Shown here piece by piece: positions 7,379-14,806 of a stretch of 64,000 bases of DNA. The translations under genes were made by a program, and so were the position numbers. Within the stretch, counting starts at the first letter, position 1. Each line of letters opens with the position of its first letter. Location of the stretch: NCBI GenBank assembly GCA_037200445.1, contig JBBCGH010000001.1, positions 1,240,001 through 1,304,000 on the forward strand, given 5' to 3'. This DNA comes from Alphaproteobacteria bacterium (lineage in GTDB: Bacteria; Pseudomonadota; Alphaproteobacteria; Rhizobiales; Xanthobacteraceae). The notes below the pieces were generated by a model, which saw only the letters and a list, made by a program, of their open reading frames with translations, ran no database searches and was not told the origin of the DNA.

Positions 7379-7942
7379 ATGACACAGGATGGTTCGACGT
7401 CCATTTCGAGACGGAGCGCGGTCGCAGGACTGGCGCTGACCGCTGCCCCGGTCGGTGTATTGGCTGGGACGGACCGCGTGTACGCGCAGGCCAAGCAAGC
7501 CACGCCTGAGAAGAGTCTGTACGAACGGCTGGGCGGCGTCTTCGCCATCGCGGCGGTGGTGGATCACTTCAGCGACGCCGTCGTGAAGAACCCCATCGTC
7601 GGCCAAAAATCCAAGAACCCGCAGCTGCAGGAATGGCACACCAAGAATCTGGGAAGGTTGCCCGGCCTGAAGTTCATGCGGACGCTGTGGGTGTGCAACG
7701 TTTCGGGCGGGCCCTTCCAGTACGCGGGCACCAAGCCCGGCGCGACTCCGCTTGGCCTTGAGGAGGCTCACCGCGACCTGCGGATTTCCCCGGCAGAATT
7801 CGATGAGGTCGCGGCTGAACTTGGACGCACCCTGGACGTCGTCAAGGTCCCGAAGCGCGAGAAGGGCGAAGTCCTGGCAGCCTTCGCGGCCCACAAGGAC
7901 GAGGTCACCGCCGGCTACGTCGCGGCCCATAAGGCCGGCTGA
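7379..7942 (+). CDS. Tat-exported group 1-like truncated hemoglobin
   Basis: This 187-residue protein has a twin-arginine signal (SISRRSAVAGLALTAAPVG, RR at residues 11-12, cleavage near YAQA). The mature part is a truncated globin starting SLYERLGG, with the proximal histidine at about H131 (EEAHRDLRIS). Bacterial group 1 truncated hemoglobins bind oxygen and oxidise nitric oxide to nitrate, but most are cytoplasmic. Export with folded heme through Tat places this one in the periplasm with the nitrite reductase encoded upstream, where it could scavenge the nitric oxide produced. It has its own regulator site at 7286 and a terminator at 7965. NO dioxygenase activity is inference. Confidence 0.88.
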   Translation: MTQDGSTSISRRSAVAGLALTAAPVGVLAGTDRVYAQAKQATPEKSLYERLGGVFAIAAVVDHFSDAVVKNPIVGQKSKNPQLQEWHTKNLGRLPGLKFMRTLWVCNVSGGPFQYAGTKPGATPLGLEEAHRDLRISPAEFDEVAAELGRTLDVVKVPKREKGEVLAAFAAHKDEVTAGYVAAHKAG

Positions 7943-7964
7943 AACGTCGAAACCTGCCGGCTTG

Positions 7965-7992
7965 ACCACCGGGTCGCTCCCGGTGGTTTTTT
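7965..7992 (+). terminator. Rho-independent terminator after the hemoglobin gene
   Basis: A 9-bp stem, ACCACCGGG with CCCGGTGGT, closes a TCGCT loop and runs into six T residues. It lies 23 bases after the stop codon. Confidence 0.9.
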
Positions 7993-8035
7993 CACTCAGC
8001 CGCGCGCAAGGCCGGCGGCACGACTTCGCGCTCCA

Positions 8036-8707
8036 CTAGATCTTGATCTGCGGCTGCTCGTGCAGAACCACGTTCAGCAACGAGCTGTGCACGTGGATGC
8101 CGCCGTTGTAATCGATGAAGCCCAGCTTGCGAAACTTGTTCATGAAGAAACTCACGCGCGAGCGCGTCGTGCCGATCATCTCGGCCAGCGTCTCCTGGCT
8201 GATCTTCGCGATGATCGGCTCGGGCTTACCCTCCTTGCCGAAGTTCGCCAGCAGCAGGAGCATCCGCGCAAGGCGCTTCTCGCTCGAATTGAACAGCTGG
8301 TCGACGAGGTCCGCTTCGACGCGGATGGTCCGGCCGAGAAGATGGGCGATGAACATCTCGGAAAACGCCGGTTCGCGATGGATCACGTCGACAACGGCCG
8401 CCTTGTCCAGCCGCATGATGACGCAGTCGGTCATGGTGGTGACGGTCGCGATGCGCTGCACCTGCCCGGCAAGACATCCCTCGCCGAAGAATTCATTGGT
8501 TCCGAAGATCGCAACGATCGCTTCCTTGCCCTGCTCGGAAACGACGGTGACCTTCGCCTTGCCCTTCTGGATGTAGAAGACGGCGTCCGCGGGGTCGCCC
8601 TGCGCGAAAACGATCCGGTCCTTGCCGAACCGGTCGATGCTGCGGCCCTCGCCGACCTTGGCGAGAAAGGATTTCGGATCGAACGATGGCCGGCGTTTGG
8701 CTGCCAT
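8036..8707 (-). CDS. Crp/Fnr-family transcriptional regulator
   Basis: This 223-residue protein has an N-terminal cyclic-nucleotide-binding-type beta barrel (about 20-115), a dimerisation helix (115-145) and a winged helix (165-220). There is no N-terminal cysteine cluster, so it is not an oxygen-sensing FNR. At the cAMP pocket the sequence reads RIA instead of the Crp RSA, so cAMP binding is doubtful. The recognition helix reads TTRSRVSFFMNKF. The residue pattern differs from both Crp (RETVGR) and FNR (E--SR), in line with the variant palindrome TGAGC-N6-GCTCA found upstream of this gene and three others. The start at 8707 follows aggaggg. It is the likely controller of the neighbouring nitrite reductase, hemoglobin and DoxX genes, and probably of itself. 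Confidence 0.9.
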   Translation of the reverse strand: MAAKRRPSFDPKSFLAKVGEGRSIDRFGKDRIVFAQGDPADAVFYIQKGKAKVTVVSEQGKEAIVAIFGTNEFFGEGCLAGQVQRIATVTTMTDCVIMRLDKAAVVDVIHREPAFSEMFIAHLLGRTIRVEADLVDQLFNSSEKRLARMLLLLANFGKEGKPEPIIAKISQETLAEMIGTTRSRVSFFMNKFRKLGFIDYNGGIHVHSSLLNVVLHEQPQIKI

Positions 8708-8836
8708 GACACGGCCCTCCTGACCGCGCGTCCCCGGCGCATTCATAAGATTTTTGATCGCAATTTTCCACGCAAAACGGCACCGGCCGCTGACCCCTCC
8801 GCCGCGATATCGAATCGTGTGTATGGCCGGGGGAGG

Positions 8837-8852
8837 TGTGCAATTTTGCTCA
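8837..8852. promoter_or_regulatory. Crp/Fnr-type operator, TGTGCAATTTTGCTCA (site D)
   Basis: On the minus strand this reads TGAGCAAAATTGCACA, matching sites A-C. It lies 129 bases upstream of the Crp/Fnr start; a GATATC-like -10 around 8806-8811 is suitably spaced for the minus strand. The same site is also just upstream of the hairpin cluster on the plus strand at 8886-8971. Confidence 0.6.
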
Positions 8853-8885
8853 GACGCTGCGCGTGATCCTGCCTAGCCTCACAAA

Positions 8886-8971
8886 GCCGGACGTCTGAGG
8901 CGTGCCCCGCCCCGCGTAACGTCCGGCCCCCCCTGGACCCCGGCTGGAAAAAATCCGGCCGGGGTCTTCTT
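8886..8971 (+). ncRNA. Candidate small RNA divergent from the Crp/Fnr gene
   Basis: No coding frame is supported here. Two strong hairpins follow each other: GCCGGACGT (8886-8894) pairs with ACGTCCGGC (8919-8927) around a C-rich loop, and GACCCCGGC (8936-8944) pairs with GCCGGGGTC (8958-8966), followed by TTCTT. A further 8-bp pair, CTCAGACG (8849) with CGTCTGAG (8892), competes with the first. C-rich loops plus a terminator-like end are typical of alphaproteobacterial small RNAs that pair with ribosome binding sites. The weak T-tract and missing promoter consensus keep confidence low. Confidence 0.35.
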
Positions 8972-9007
8972 AGTGGGCCGGGAGAGCGGGGCCTCGTCGC
9001 TTGGCGA

Positions 9008-9610
9008 CTACTCCGTCTTCTTCTTCCCCGCGCCTGTAATCCTGCCCCACAAGTCCTTCAAATTATCCCACAGCTCGATCTTCGCGCCATGCCGGTTCAT
9101 GATGAAGCTCTGCTGCAGCACCGAGAGCGTGTTGTTCCAGGCCCAGTAGATCACCAGCCCCGCCGAGAAGCCCGCCAGCATGAAGGTGAAGATCAAGGGC
9201 ATCCAGTCGAAGATCATCTTCTGCGTCGGGTCGGGCGGCGCCGGGTTGAGCTTCATCTGGAAGAACATCGTGATCCCCATGATGATCGGCCAGAAGCCCA
9301 GATGCAGGAAGTGGCCGAACACCGGCAAGAGCGTCGGGTCGTAGGGGATCAGCCCGAACAGGTTGAAGATGTTGGTCGGGTCGGGCGCCGAGAGGTCGCG
9401 GATCCAGCCGATGAAGGGCGCGTGGCGCATCTCGATGGTGACGAACAGCACCTTGTAGAGAGCGAAGAACACCGGGATCTGCACCACGATCGGCAGGCAG
9501 CCCGCGAGCGGGTTGATCTTCTCCTTCTTGTAGAGCTCCATCAGCGCGGTCTGCTGCTTCATCTTGTCGTCCGCATAGCGCTCGCGGATGTTGACCATCT
9601 CGGGCTGCAC
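9008..9610 (-). pseudogene. yidC: Truncated second copy of the yidC 3' region
   Basis: The frame gives 200 residues matching the C-terminal third of the intact YidC at 14807-16663 (from [15 protein letters not shown] through the conserved membrane insertase core). The N-terminal periplasmic domain and first membrane segments are missing; the match stops abruptly at 9610. The last 20-odd residues differ ([16 protein letters not shown] here, [16 protein letters not shown] in the intact gene). There is no promoter or ribosome binding site of its own. A truncated insertase core could in principle fold, but expression is doubtful. It marks the left edge of the 9611-14806 cargo. Confidence 0.9.
9091..9610. 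repeat. Direct repeat, left copy (yidC internal segment, 520 bp)
   Basis: This segment matches 14875-15394 in the same orientation over 520 bases with two differences that I can see, near 9421 and 9461. Identity falls off sharply outside the block on both sides. Confidence 0.95.
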
Positions 9611-9643
9611 GAAGCGGTTGAGGCCAGGACTGCCTTGGAGTGT

Positions 9644-11290
9644 CTATTCTTCAGGCAGCCCCGCCACCCTGACGGCATCCAATAAATCCTCGTAGGCTGC
9701 CTGATCGGAAAGCTTCCTCCTTTTACTCAGGCGCGCGATACTGTGGTCAGGTATTATTGCAAGAAGCTCGCGAATCGCTTGGCGCGCCTCATCTATCCGC
9801 CCAACCCGTGCCAGCGATGCTGCCAAATAGGTGCGGCTGCCATGCCAGCCGGGACGCAAGAGTATGTGTTCGCGTGTGGCTGCGATTGTGTGCTCGTATT
9901 CTTTACGGACAAAATGGGCGATCGCCACCCCCATCAGCCGGCCAGATCGATCAGGATCGAGCGGGTTGCATTGTTCGCTTTCTTGATAGGCACGAATCGC
10001 CTCGTCTGTCTCACCCAAGAATGCCAATGCACTGATCAGCGTGCCCTGCGCTGCAGCCAGATGAGGATCGATGTCGAGAGCTCGTCGTGCGGCTTTCACC
10101 GCCTCCTCGCATTCGCCAAGATGAACATGGACGCTGGCGAGGGCGTCGAACCCAAGCGGATCGGCTGCGTCGAGTTGCGTCGCTTGCTTTGCAAGGTCGA
10201 GCGCTGAGTGTACCAGGACCGCTGTGGAAGAACTCCAGGCCTGGTAGGCTGCTTGCAGCTTACACGCCGACAACCGCGCGTATGCAGAAGCAAAACCTGG
10301 ATCGAGTTTGATCGCCTGTTCAAGAAGCGCAATCGCCTGTTTATTGGCCGCTTTCTTTGTCTCATAGAATAGAGGCGTGGCGCGCAAGTACAGGTCCCAG
10401 GTGCTGAGATTGCTGGGCCGCCTTCGATGCGAACGCTTGATTTCGGCCTGCGTCAGTTGCGGTTTCAAGCTGATGAGGACCTTGCTGGTCAGTCGGTCCT
10501 GCAAGTCGAAGATATCCTCAAGTTGACCGTCAAACCGGTCAGCCCAGACGTGGCCCGCGCTCTCCGTGTCGATCAATTGAGCCGTGAGACGAACGCGGTT
10601 TCCCGCCTTGCGGACGCTTCCTTCCATGAGATAGCGCACGCCAAGCTCGCGTCCGACCTGCTTCACGTCAACCGCACGGCCCTTGTAGGTGAAGCTCGAA
10701 TTGCGCGCGATCACGAAAAACCAGCGCCATCTCGAGAGGGCCGTGATGACGTCCTCGGTAATGCCGTCGGCAAAATATTCCTGCGCTGGATCGCCGCTCA
10801 TGTTCGTAAACGGCAACACCACGATTGATGGTTTGTCGGATAAGCCCGAAGAGTCGTCGGCCGCGAGAGGATCGGTCCGGGACGGCAGGCTGCCGTGCAA
10901 TTCGTCAACTTTGGTGACGGTCGGCCCGATATAGCGGTAACCGCGACGAGGAAGGGTCTCGATCCATTCTTCCCCGCCGGACTCCCCTCCGAGCGCCTTG
11001 CGCAGCGCGCCAATTTGCACCGGCAAATTGCTCTCTTCCACCGCGAGGCCAGCCCACGCCGCCTCAATGAGCTCGTCCTTGGTAACCGGAACTCCTTGAC
11101 GATCGATCAGGACGCAAAGCAACGCCACGGCTCGATTGCCCACCGGAAGCGGCTCAGAGCCGCGGAACAGTATCTTGGCCTTCGCGTCGAGGTGGAACGG
11201 TCCGAATGCGTGGGTCGCCGCGACCGCCCGAGCCGAACCGCCTTCATGAGCATTTTGGAAGTTTTTCAGAACTGTTTCGCGACTTCCCAC
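9644..11290 (-). CDS. Winged-helix / TolB-like / TPR regulatory protein
   Basis: About 548 residues. An OmpR/CadC-type DNA-binding winged helix forms the N-terminus (FGPFHLDAKAK to PRRGYRYIGP). A TolB-N-like domain follows (SIVVLPFTNMSGDPAQEYFADG to HVWADRFDG), then a C-terminal array of TPR helices. This architecture is frequent in Bradyrhizobium and relatives and is usually annotated as a transcriptional regulator or adenylate-cyclase-associated protein; what it senses is unknown. The frame is open to 11503, but that part reads poorly and overlaps a plus-strand gene, so the GTG at 11290 is used; the true start is uncertain. It lies directly inside the left yidC repeat. Confidence 0.75.
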   Translation of the reverse strand: MGSRETVLKNFQNAHEGGSARAVAATHAFGPFHLDAKAKILFRGSEPLPVGNRAVALLCVLIDRQGVPVTKDELIEAAWAGLAVEESNLPVQIGALRKALGGESGGEEWIETLPRRGYRYIGPTVTKVDELHGSLPSRTDPLAADDSSGLSDKPSIVVLPFTNMSGDPAQEYFADGITEDVITALSRWRWFFVIARNSSFTYKGRAVDVKQVGRELGVRYLMEGSVRKAGNRVRLTAQLIDTESAGHVWADRFDGQLEDIFDLQDRLTSKVLISLKPQLTQAEIKRSHRRRPSNLSTWDLYLRATPLFYETKKAANKQAIALLEQAIKLDPGFASAYARLSACKLQAAYQAWSSSTAVLVHSALDLAKQATQLDAADPLGFDALASVHVHLGECEEAVKAARRALDIDPHLAAAQGTLISALAFLGETDEAIRAYQESEQCNPLDPDRSGRLMGVAIAHFVRKEYEHTIAATREHILLRPGWHGSRTYLAASLARVGRIDEARQAIRELLAIIPDHSIARLSKRRKLSDQAAYEDLLDAVRVAGLPEE

Positions 11291-11461
11291 GAATCGAGCC
11301 CCACACTCTCGTCCATCGCTGCCCAAAAAAAGCGGTGGCCCCACATGGAGCGCCTGCCCATGGAACCGAACGTGCTCGCGCGCCTCGCAGCGGTGTTTGA
11401 CCGGCGCGCCCCTATCCAGAGCATCATTTGTAACAGGAATGCCGGACTGCCATCTAGGCCA

Positions 11462-11626
11462 ATGACGGCCTCGGCGCCGCGGGAAACCTACCTCATCGCT
11501 CAACTTGAGGAATCGGCGTCCTACTTACGGGACGAAGGTTGGTACCAGACTGCCGTCCTCCTTCTCGCTGCAGCCCGCGAAATCGAAAGCCTTCGTCGCG
11601 AGGTGAGCGGCATATTTGGCCGATGA
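11462..11626 (+). CDS. Small helical hypothetical protein
   Basis: This 54-residue protein (MTASAPRETYLIAQLEESAS, then LRDEGWYQTAVLLLAAAREI, then ESLRREV) is predicted all-helical. It has the pattern of small conserved Bradyrhizobium-type proteins with a RDEGWYQTA core. The ribosome binding site is weak (agg at 11455). It is divergent from the winged-helix regulator and lies 40 bases before the RTX gene. Function unknown. Confidence 0.5.
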   Translation: MTASAPRETYLIAQLEESASYLRDEGWYQTAVLLLAAAREIESLRREVSGIFGR

Positions 11627-11666
11627 CTAAACGCCAATAGAGCCCTTCGCCGCACAAGAGGACGCG

Positions 11667-14078
11667 ATGGCCACCTATACCCACCTTGAAGTGCTGAATT
11701 CCCCGGGTGCGACGTGGGCCGACCTCGACGCAGGCTACATCAGTGCCAACAGCACGCTGGTTGTCCTGGCCAACACCGACGGTACGTTAACTGGTCTGGT
11801 CGGGTCCGGCTTCACCTTCACCGGGTCCGGCAGCGGGATCGTGCTGACCGGCGGCACGATCAGTCAGGTCGGCCGTACGAACGGCGCAGGGACCATTCTC
11901 TTTGAGCAGATCACCGATGTGAATTACGCCGCGACGGCGTTTCAGAGCCATATGGGCGAACCCACCCTCAATGGCGTGATGCGCGACGTGCTCGCCGGAG
12001 CCGACACCTTGACCGGCTTCAGCGGAACGGACGTGCTGATTGGTGGTCCTGGTAGCGATGTTCTCGACGGCAAAGACGGCACGAATATCGCGAGCTACCA
12101 GAACGCGCTTTCCGGGGTTACCGCCAATCTCGGCGACCCATCGCAGAACACCGGCGATGCGGCGGGCGACACATACGTCTCGATCCAGTGGCTGTTCGGG
12201 TCACCGTTCAACGACACACTGATCGGTGACGCAAACCTCAACTTTCTTCGCGGCGGGCCGGGTGCGGATACGCTTGATGGCGGCACAGTTGACGAGGGCC
12301 TCGGCGGTGATTTCGCGGACTATCGGGGCTCGTCGGCGGGTCTGATCGTCAATCTTGCCGATCCATTACAAAACACCGGAGAAGCGGCAGGGGATACTTA
12401 CCGCAACATCGGAAGCATTCGCGGCAGCTTTTTCAACGATACTTTGGTCGGCGATGCCAACGACAACAACATTCGCGGTGGCGGGGGCGCCGACGTCATC
12501 AACGGCGGCGCCGGCTCGGATTTCGCTTCTTATGCGGATTCGCCGGTTGGGCTGAAGGCAAGCCTCGCTGACCCTAGCCAGAACACCGGGGAAGCCGCGG
12601 GCGACACCTATATTTCGATCGAAAATCTCGCAGGTTCCAGTTTCGACGACACTTTGATCGGTGATGCGGGCAACAACATCCTGCAAGGCCACGCGGGCTC
12701 CGATATCCTCAACGGTGGTGCTGGCGTCGACACTGCGTCCTACAGCACAGCGATAACCCGACTGCCGGATGGCAGCCTGACTGGCGTGGTAGTCGATCTT
12801 CTGAATCCAAACAACAACACTGGCGAGGCAGCAGGCGATACATACAGCTCGATCGAGAATCTGCGCGGCGGAAATTTCAACGATATTCTCTTCGGCGACA
12901 ACGGCAGTAACCTGCTGGTGGGCGACGACGGAAACGACGCGCTTATCGGTAACGGCGGCAATGACACGCTGGTCGGCGGGAACGGGAATGACACGCTGCA
13001 AGGGGGGCTTGGCAACGATGTCATCAACGGCGGTACCGGAACCGACAACGCGATCTTCGCGGGGCCACGCTCCGCCTATACAATCACATTGAGCGGCAGC
13101 ACCGCGACGGTCAGCGGACCGGACGGCACAGACACCCTTTCCTCGGTCGAGTACTTGTTTTTCGACGACGTAAGGGAGGTAGGAACTTCGTCGCACTGGC
13201 TCGCGAGCAGCGATATCGGGCCGCACCCGGCTGGCTGGCTGCCGATCGCAACCGACGATTTTAATCATGACGCAACCAGTGACGTGCTCTGGTTCAACTC
13301 TTCAACGCTCGACCTCGATCTGTGGAAACTCTCGAACGGCAAGTGGTCGAGCAGCGTCGACATCGGCCCGCACCCGGCGGGATATCAGCCGTCATTGAGC
13401 GGCGACTTCAATGCCGACGGCACGGCTGACGTGCTCTGGTACAATCCGGCGAACGGCGACGTCGATATCTGGAAAATTTCGAGCGGCCAATGGGCCGGTA
13501 GCGTCGCGGTTGGCCCGCATCCGCTTGGGTGGCAGCCGGCCACGACCGGCGACTTCAATAATGACGGCACAAGTGACGTGCTGTGGTTCAACCCGACGAC
13601 CGGCAATGTCGACATCTGGAAAATGCAGAACGGCCAGTGGGCGGGCAGCGTCGATGTCGGCCCGCATCCGCTCGGCTATACCCCGATTGGCACCGGGGAT
13701 TTCAACAACGACGGCACCAGCGACGTGCTCTGGTTCAATCCGGTGACGCGCGATGTCGATCTGTGGAAGATTTCGGACGGGCACTGGGCCGGCAGCACTG
13801 ATATCGGCACTCACCCCGCCGGCTATGCGCCCGCTGGTATCGGCGATTTCAACGGCGACGGCATGAGCGACCTCGCCTGGTTCAACGCGACGACTGGCGA
13901 TTTCGATATCTGGCTGATCGCGGACGGTCATTGGTCCGCGAGCATGGATATCGGGCTGCATCCGGCCGGCTGGACTCCGGCCGGCGTTGGCGACTTCAAT
14001 CAGGATGCCGTTAGTGACATCCTTTGGCGCGAGACCGCGACCAATCGCGTCGAGGCTTGGCTACTGGGAAACAGTTGA
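11667..14078 (+). CDS. RTX calcium-binding repeat protein with C-terminal FG-GAP/VCBS repeats
   Basis: This is an 803-residue acidic, Gly/Asp/Asn-rich protein without an N-terminal signal peptide. Residues 100-460 hold hemolysin-type repeats (GGxGxDxLxGG variants such as GGNGNDTLQGGLGNDVINGG) mixed with a recurring SxVxANLADPSQNTGEAAGDTY unit. Residues 514-803 are six units of 49 residues with GDFNxDGTSDVLWF, an FG-GAP-like calcium-binding motif. Such proteins leave the cell through type I secretion, with the export signal in the C-terminal part; no type I secretion genes are in the window. A role in adhesion or surface structure is inferred. The start follows gagga. It is the main cargo gene between the two yidC copies. 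Confidence 0.88.
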   Translation: MATYTHLEVLNSPGATWADLDAGYISANSTLVVLANTDGTLTGLVGSGFTFTGSGSGIVLTGGTISQVGRTNGAGTILFEQITDVNYAATAFQSHMGEPTLNGVMRDVLAGADTLTGFSGTDVLIGGPGSDVLDGKDGTNIASYQNALSGVTANLGDPSQNTGDAAGDTYVSIQWLFGSPFNDTLIGDANLNFLRGGPGADTLDGGTVDEGLGGDFADYRGSSAGLIVNLADPLQNTGEAAGDTYRNIGSIRGSFFNDTLVGDANDNNIRGGGGADVINGGAGSDFASYADSPVGLKASLADPSQNTGEAAGDTYISIENLAGSSFDDTLIGDAGNNILQGHAGSDILNGGAGVDTASYSTAITRLPDGSLTGVVVDLLNPNNNTGEAAGDTYSSIENLRGGNFNDILFGDNGSNLLVGDDGNDALIGNGGNDTLVGGNGNDTLQGGLGNDVINGGTGTDNAIFAGPRSAYTITLSGSTATVSGPDGTDTLSSVEYLFFDDVREVGTSSHWLASSDIGPHPAGWLPIATDDFNHDATSDVLWFNSSTLDLDLWKLSNGKWSSSVDIGPHPAGYQPSLSGDFNADGTADVLWYNPANGDVDIWKISSGQWAGSVAVGPHPLGWQPATTGDFNNDGTSDVLWFNPTTGNVDIWKMQNGQWAGSVDVGPHPLGYTPIGTGDFNNDGTSDVLWFNPVTRDVDLWKISDGHWAGSTDIGTHPAGYAPAGIGDFNGDGMSDLAWFNATTGDFDIWLIADGHWSASMDIGLHPAGWTPAGVGDFNQDAVSDILWRETATNRVEAWLLGNS
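13206..14075 (+). repeat. Six tandem 147-bp coding repeats (49-residue FG-GAP-like units)
   Basis: Each unit begins S-x-D-I-G-P-H-P-A-G and contains GDFNxDGTSDVLWFN and a DxWKxxxGxW end. Units 2-4 are the most alike; the last is 45 residues and diverged. The exact 49-residue period suggests growth by in-frame duplication. Confidence 0.9.
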
Positions 14079-14141
14079 TGCACGTATAGGACAGGCGAGG
14101 GTGCGGCAGGTATAAAAACAGTCCGACATGGAAGCTTTATT

Positions 14142-14155
14142 CGTACCTAGGTACG
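14142..14155. promoter_or_regulatory. Perfect 14-bp palindrome CGTACCTAGGTACG
   Basis: It lies 21 bases upstream of the ATG of the DsbA-fold gene and about 25 bases downstream of a TATAAAAA stretch (14111-14118) that could be a -10 element. The position suits a repressor operator. No repressor of this gene is identified. Confidence 0.4.
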
Positions 14156-14176
14156 CCCTTAGCCTTGGGAAATCCG

Positions 14177-14788
14177 ATGCCCGCTCAAATCGACTTCTGG
14201 TTCACGATGGGCAGCACCTATACATATCTCACCGTCGTGCGGTTGCCTGCGATCGAACAGGAAACCGGTATCCATTTTGTGTGGAGGCCATTCGATCTCA
14301 ATCCGATTCTGCGAGAAATGAAACATACGCCGTTCAAAGACAAGCCGACCAAGGCGGCTTACATGTGGCGTGACATCGAGCGAAGAGCGGTGATGCACGG
14401 GATCGAAGCGAAGGTCCCGGCTCCCTACCCATCAAAGGACTCAGCACGCGCCAACAGGATCGCTATTGTCGGTATGAGAGAGGGCTGGGGACGAGATTTC
14501 GTTTGTGCGTCGTATCGCCGATGGTTTCTACACGGCGAGCCAAACGGAGAAGAACCCTCCATTTCAGAAACGCTGCGCGCGATCGGCCAGGATCCCGACC
14601 GCGTTCTTGGGTTGGCCTATGACGAAGAGCGAACCAGCGCCTTCGAAGCGGAGACGAGCACGGCTAGAAGCCTCGGCATTTTCGGTTCGCCGACATTCAC
14701 CGTTGGCAAGGAATTGTTCTGGGGCGACGACCGCCTGGAGGATGCCATCGATTGGTGCCAGCATGGCCATCTATTGAAAAGGCATTAG
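14177..14788 (+). CDS. DsbA-fold 2-hydroxychromene-2-carboxylate isomerase family protein
   Basis: This 203-residue protein starts PAQIDFWFTMGSTYTYL, the S-x-Y-x-Y beginning of the HCCA isomerase / DsbA-like kappa-class transferase family, with a C-terminal GIFGSPTFTVGKELFWGDDRL that binds the peptide or glutathione backbone through the cis-proline. There is no CxxC, so it is not a disulfide oxidase. Relatives isomerise chromene acids in naphthalene breakdown or conjugate glutathione; the substrate here is unknown. The ATG at 14177 is chosen over an in-frame TTG at 14165. It is the last cargo gene, convergent with yidC. Confidence 0.8.
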   Translation: MPAQIDFWFTMGSTYTYLTVVRLPAIEQETGIHFVWRPFDLNPILREMKHTPFKDKPTKAAYMWRDIERRAVMHGIEAKVPAPYPSKDSARANRIAIVGMREGWGRDFVCASYRRWFLHGEPNGEEPSISETLRAIGQDPDRVLGLAYDEERTSAFEAETSTARSLGIFGSPTFTVGKELFWGDDRLEDAIDWCQHGHLLKRH

Positions 14789-14806
14789 GCCAATTCGATC
14801 GACCCG

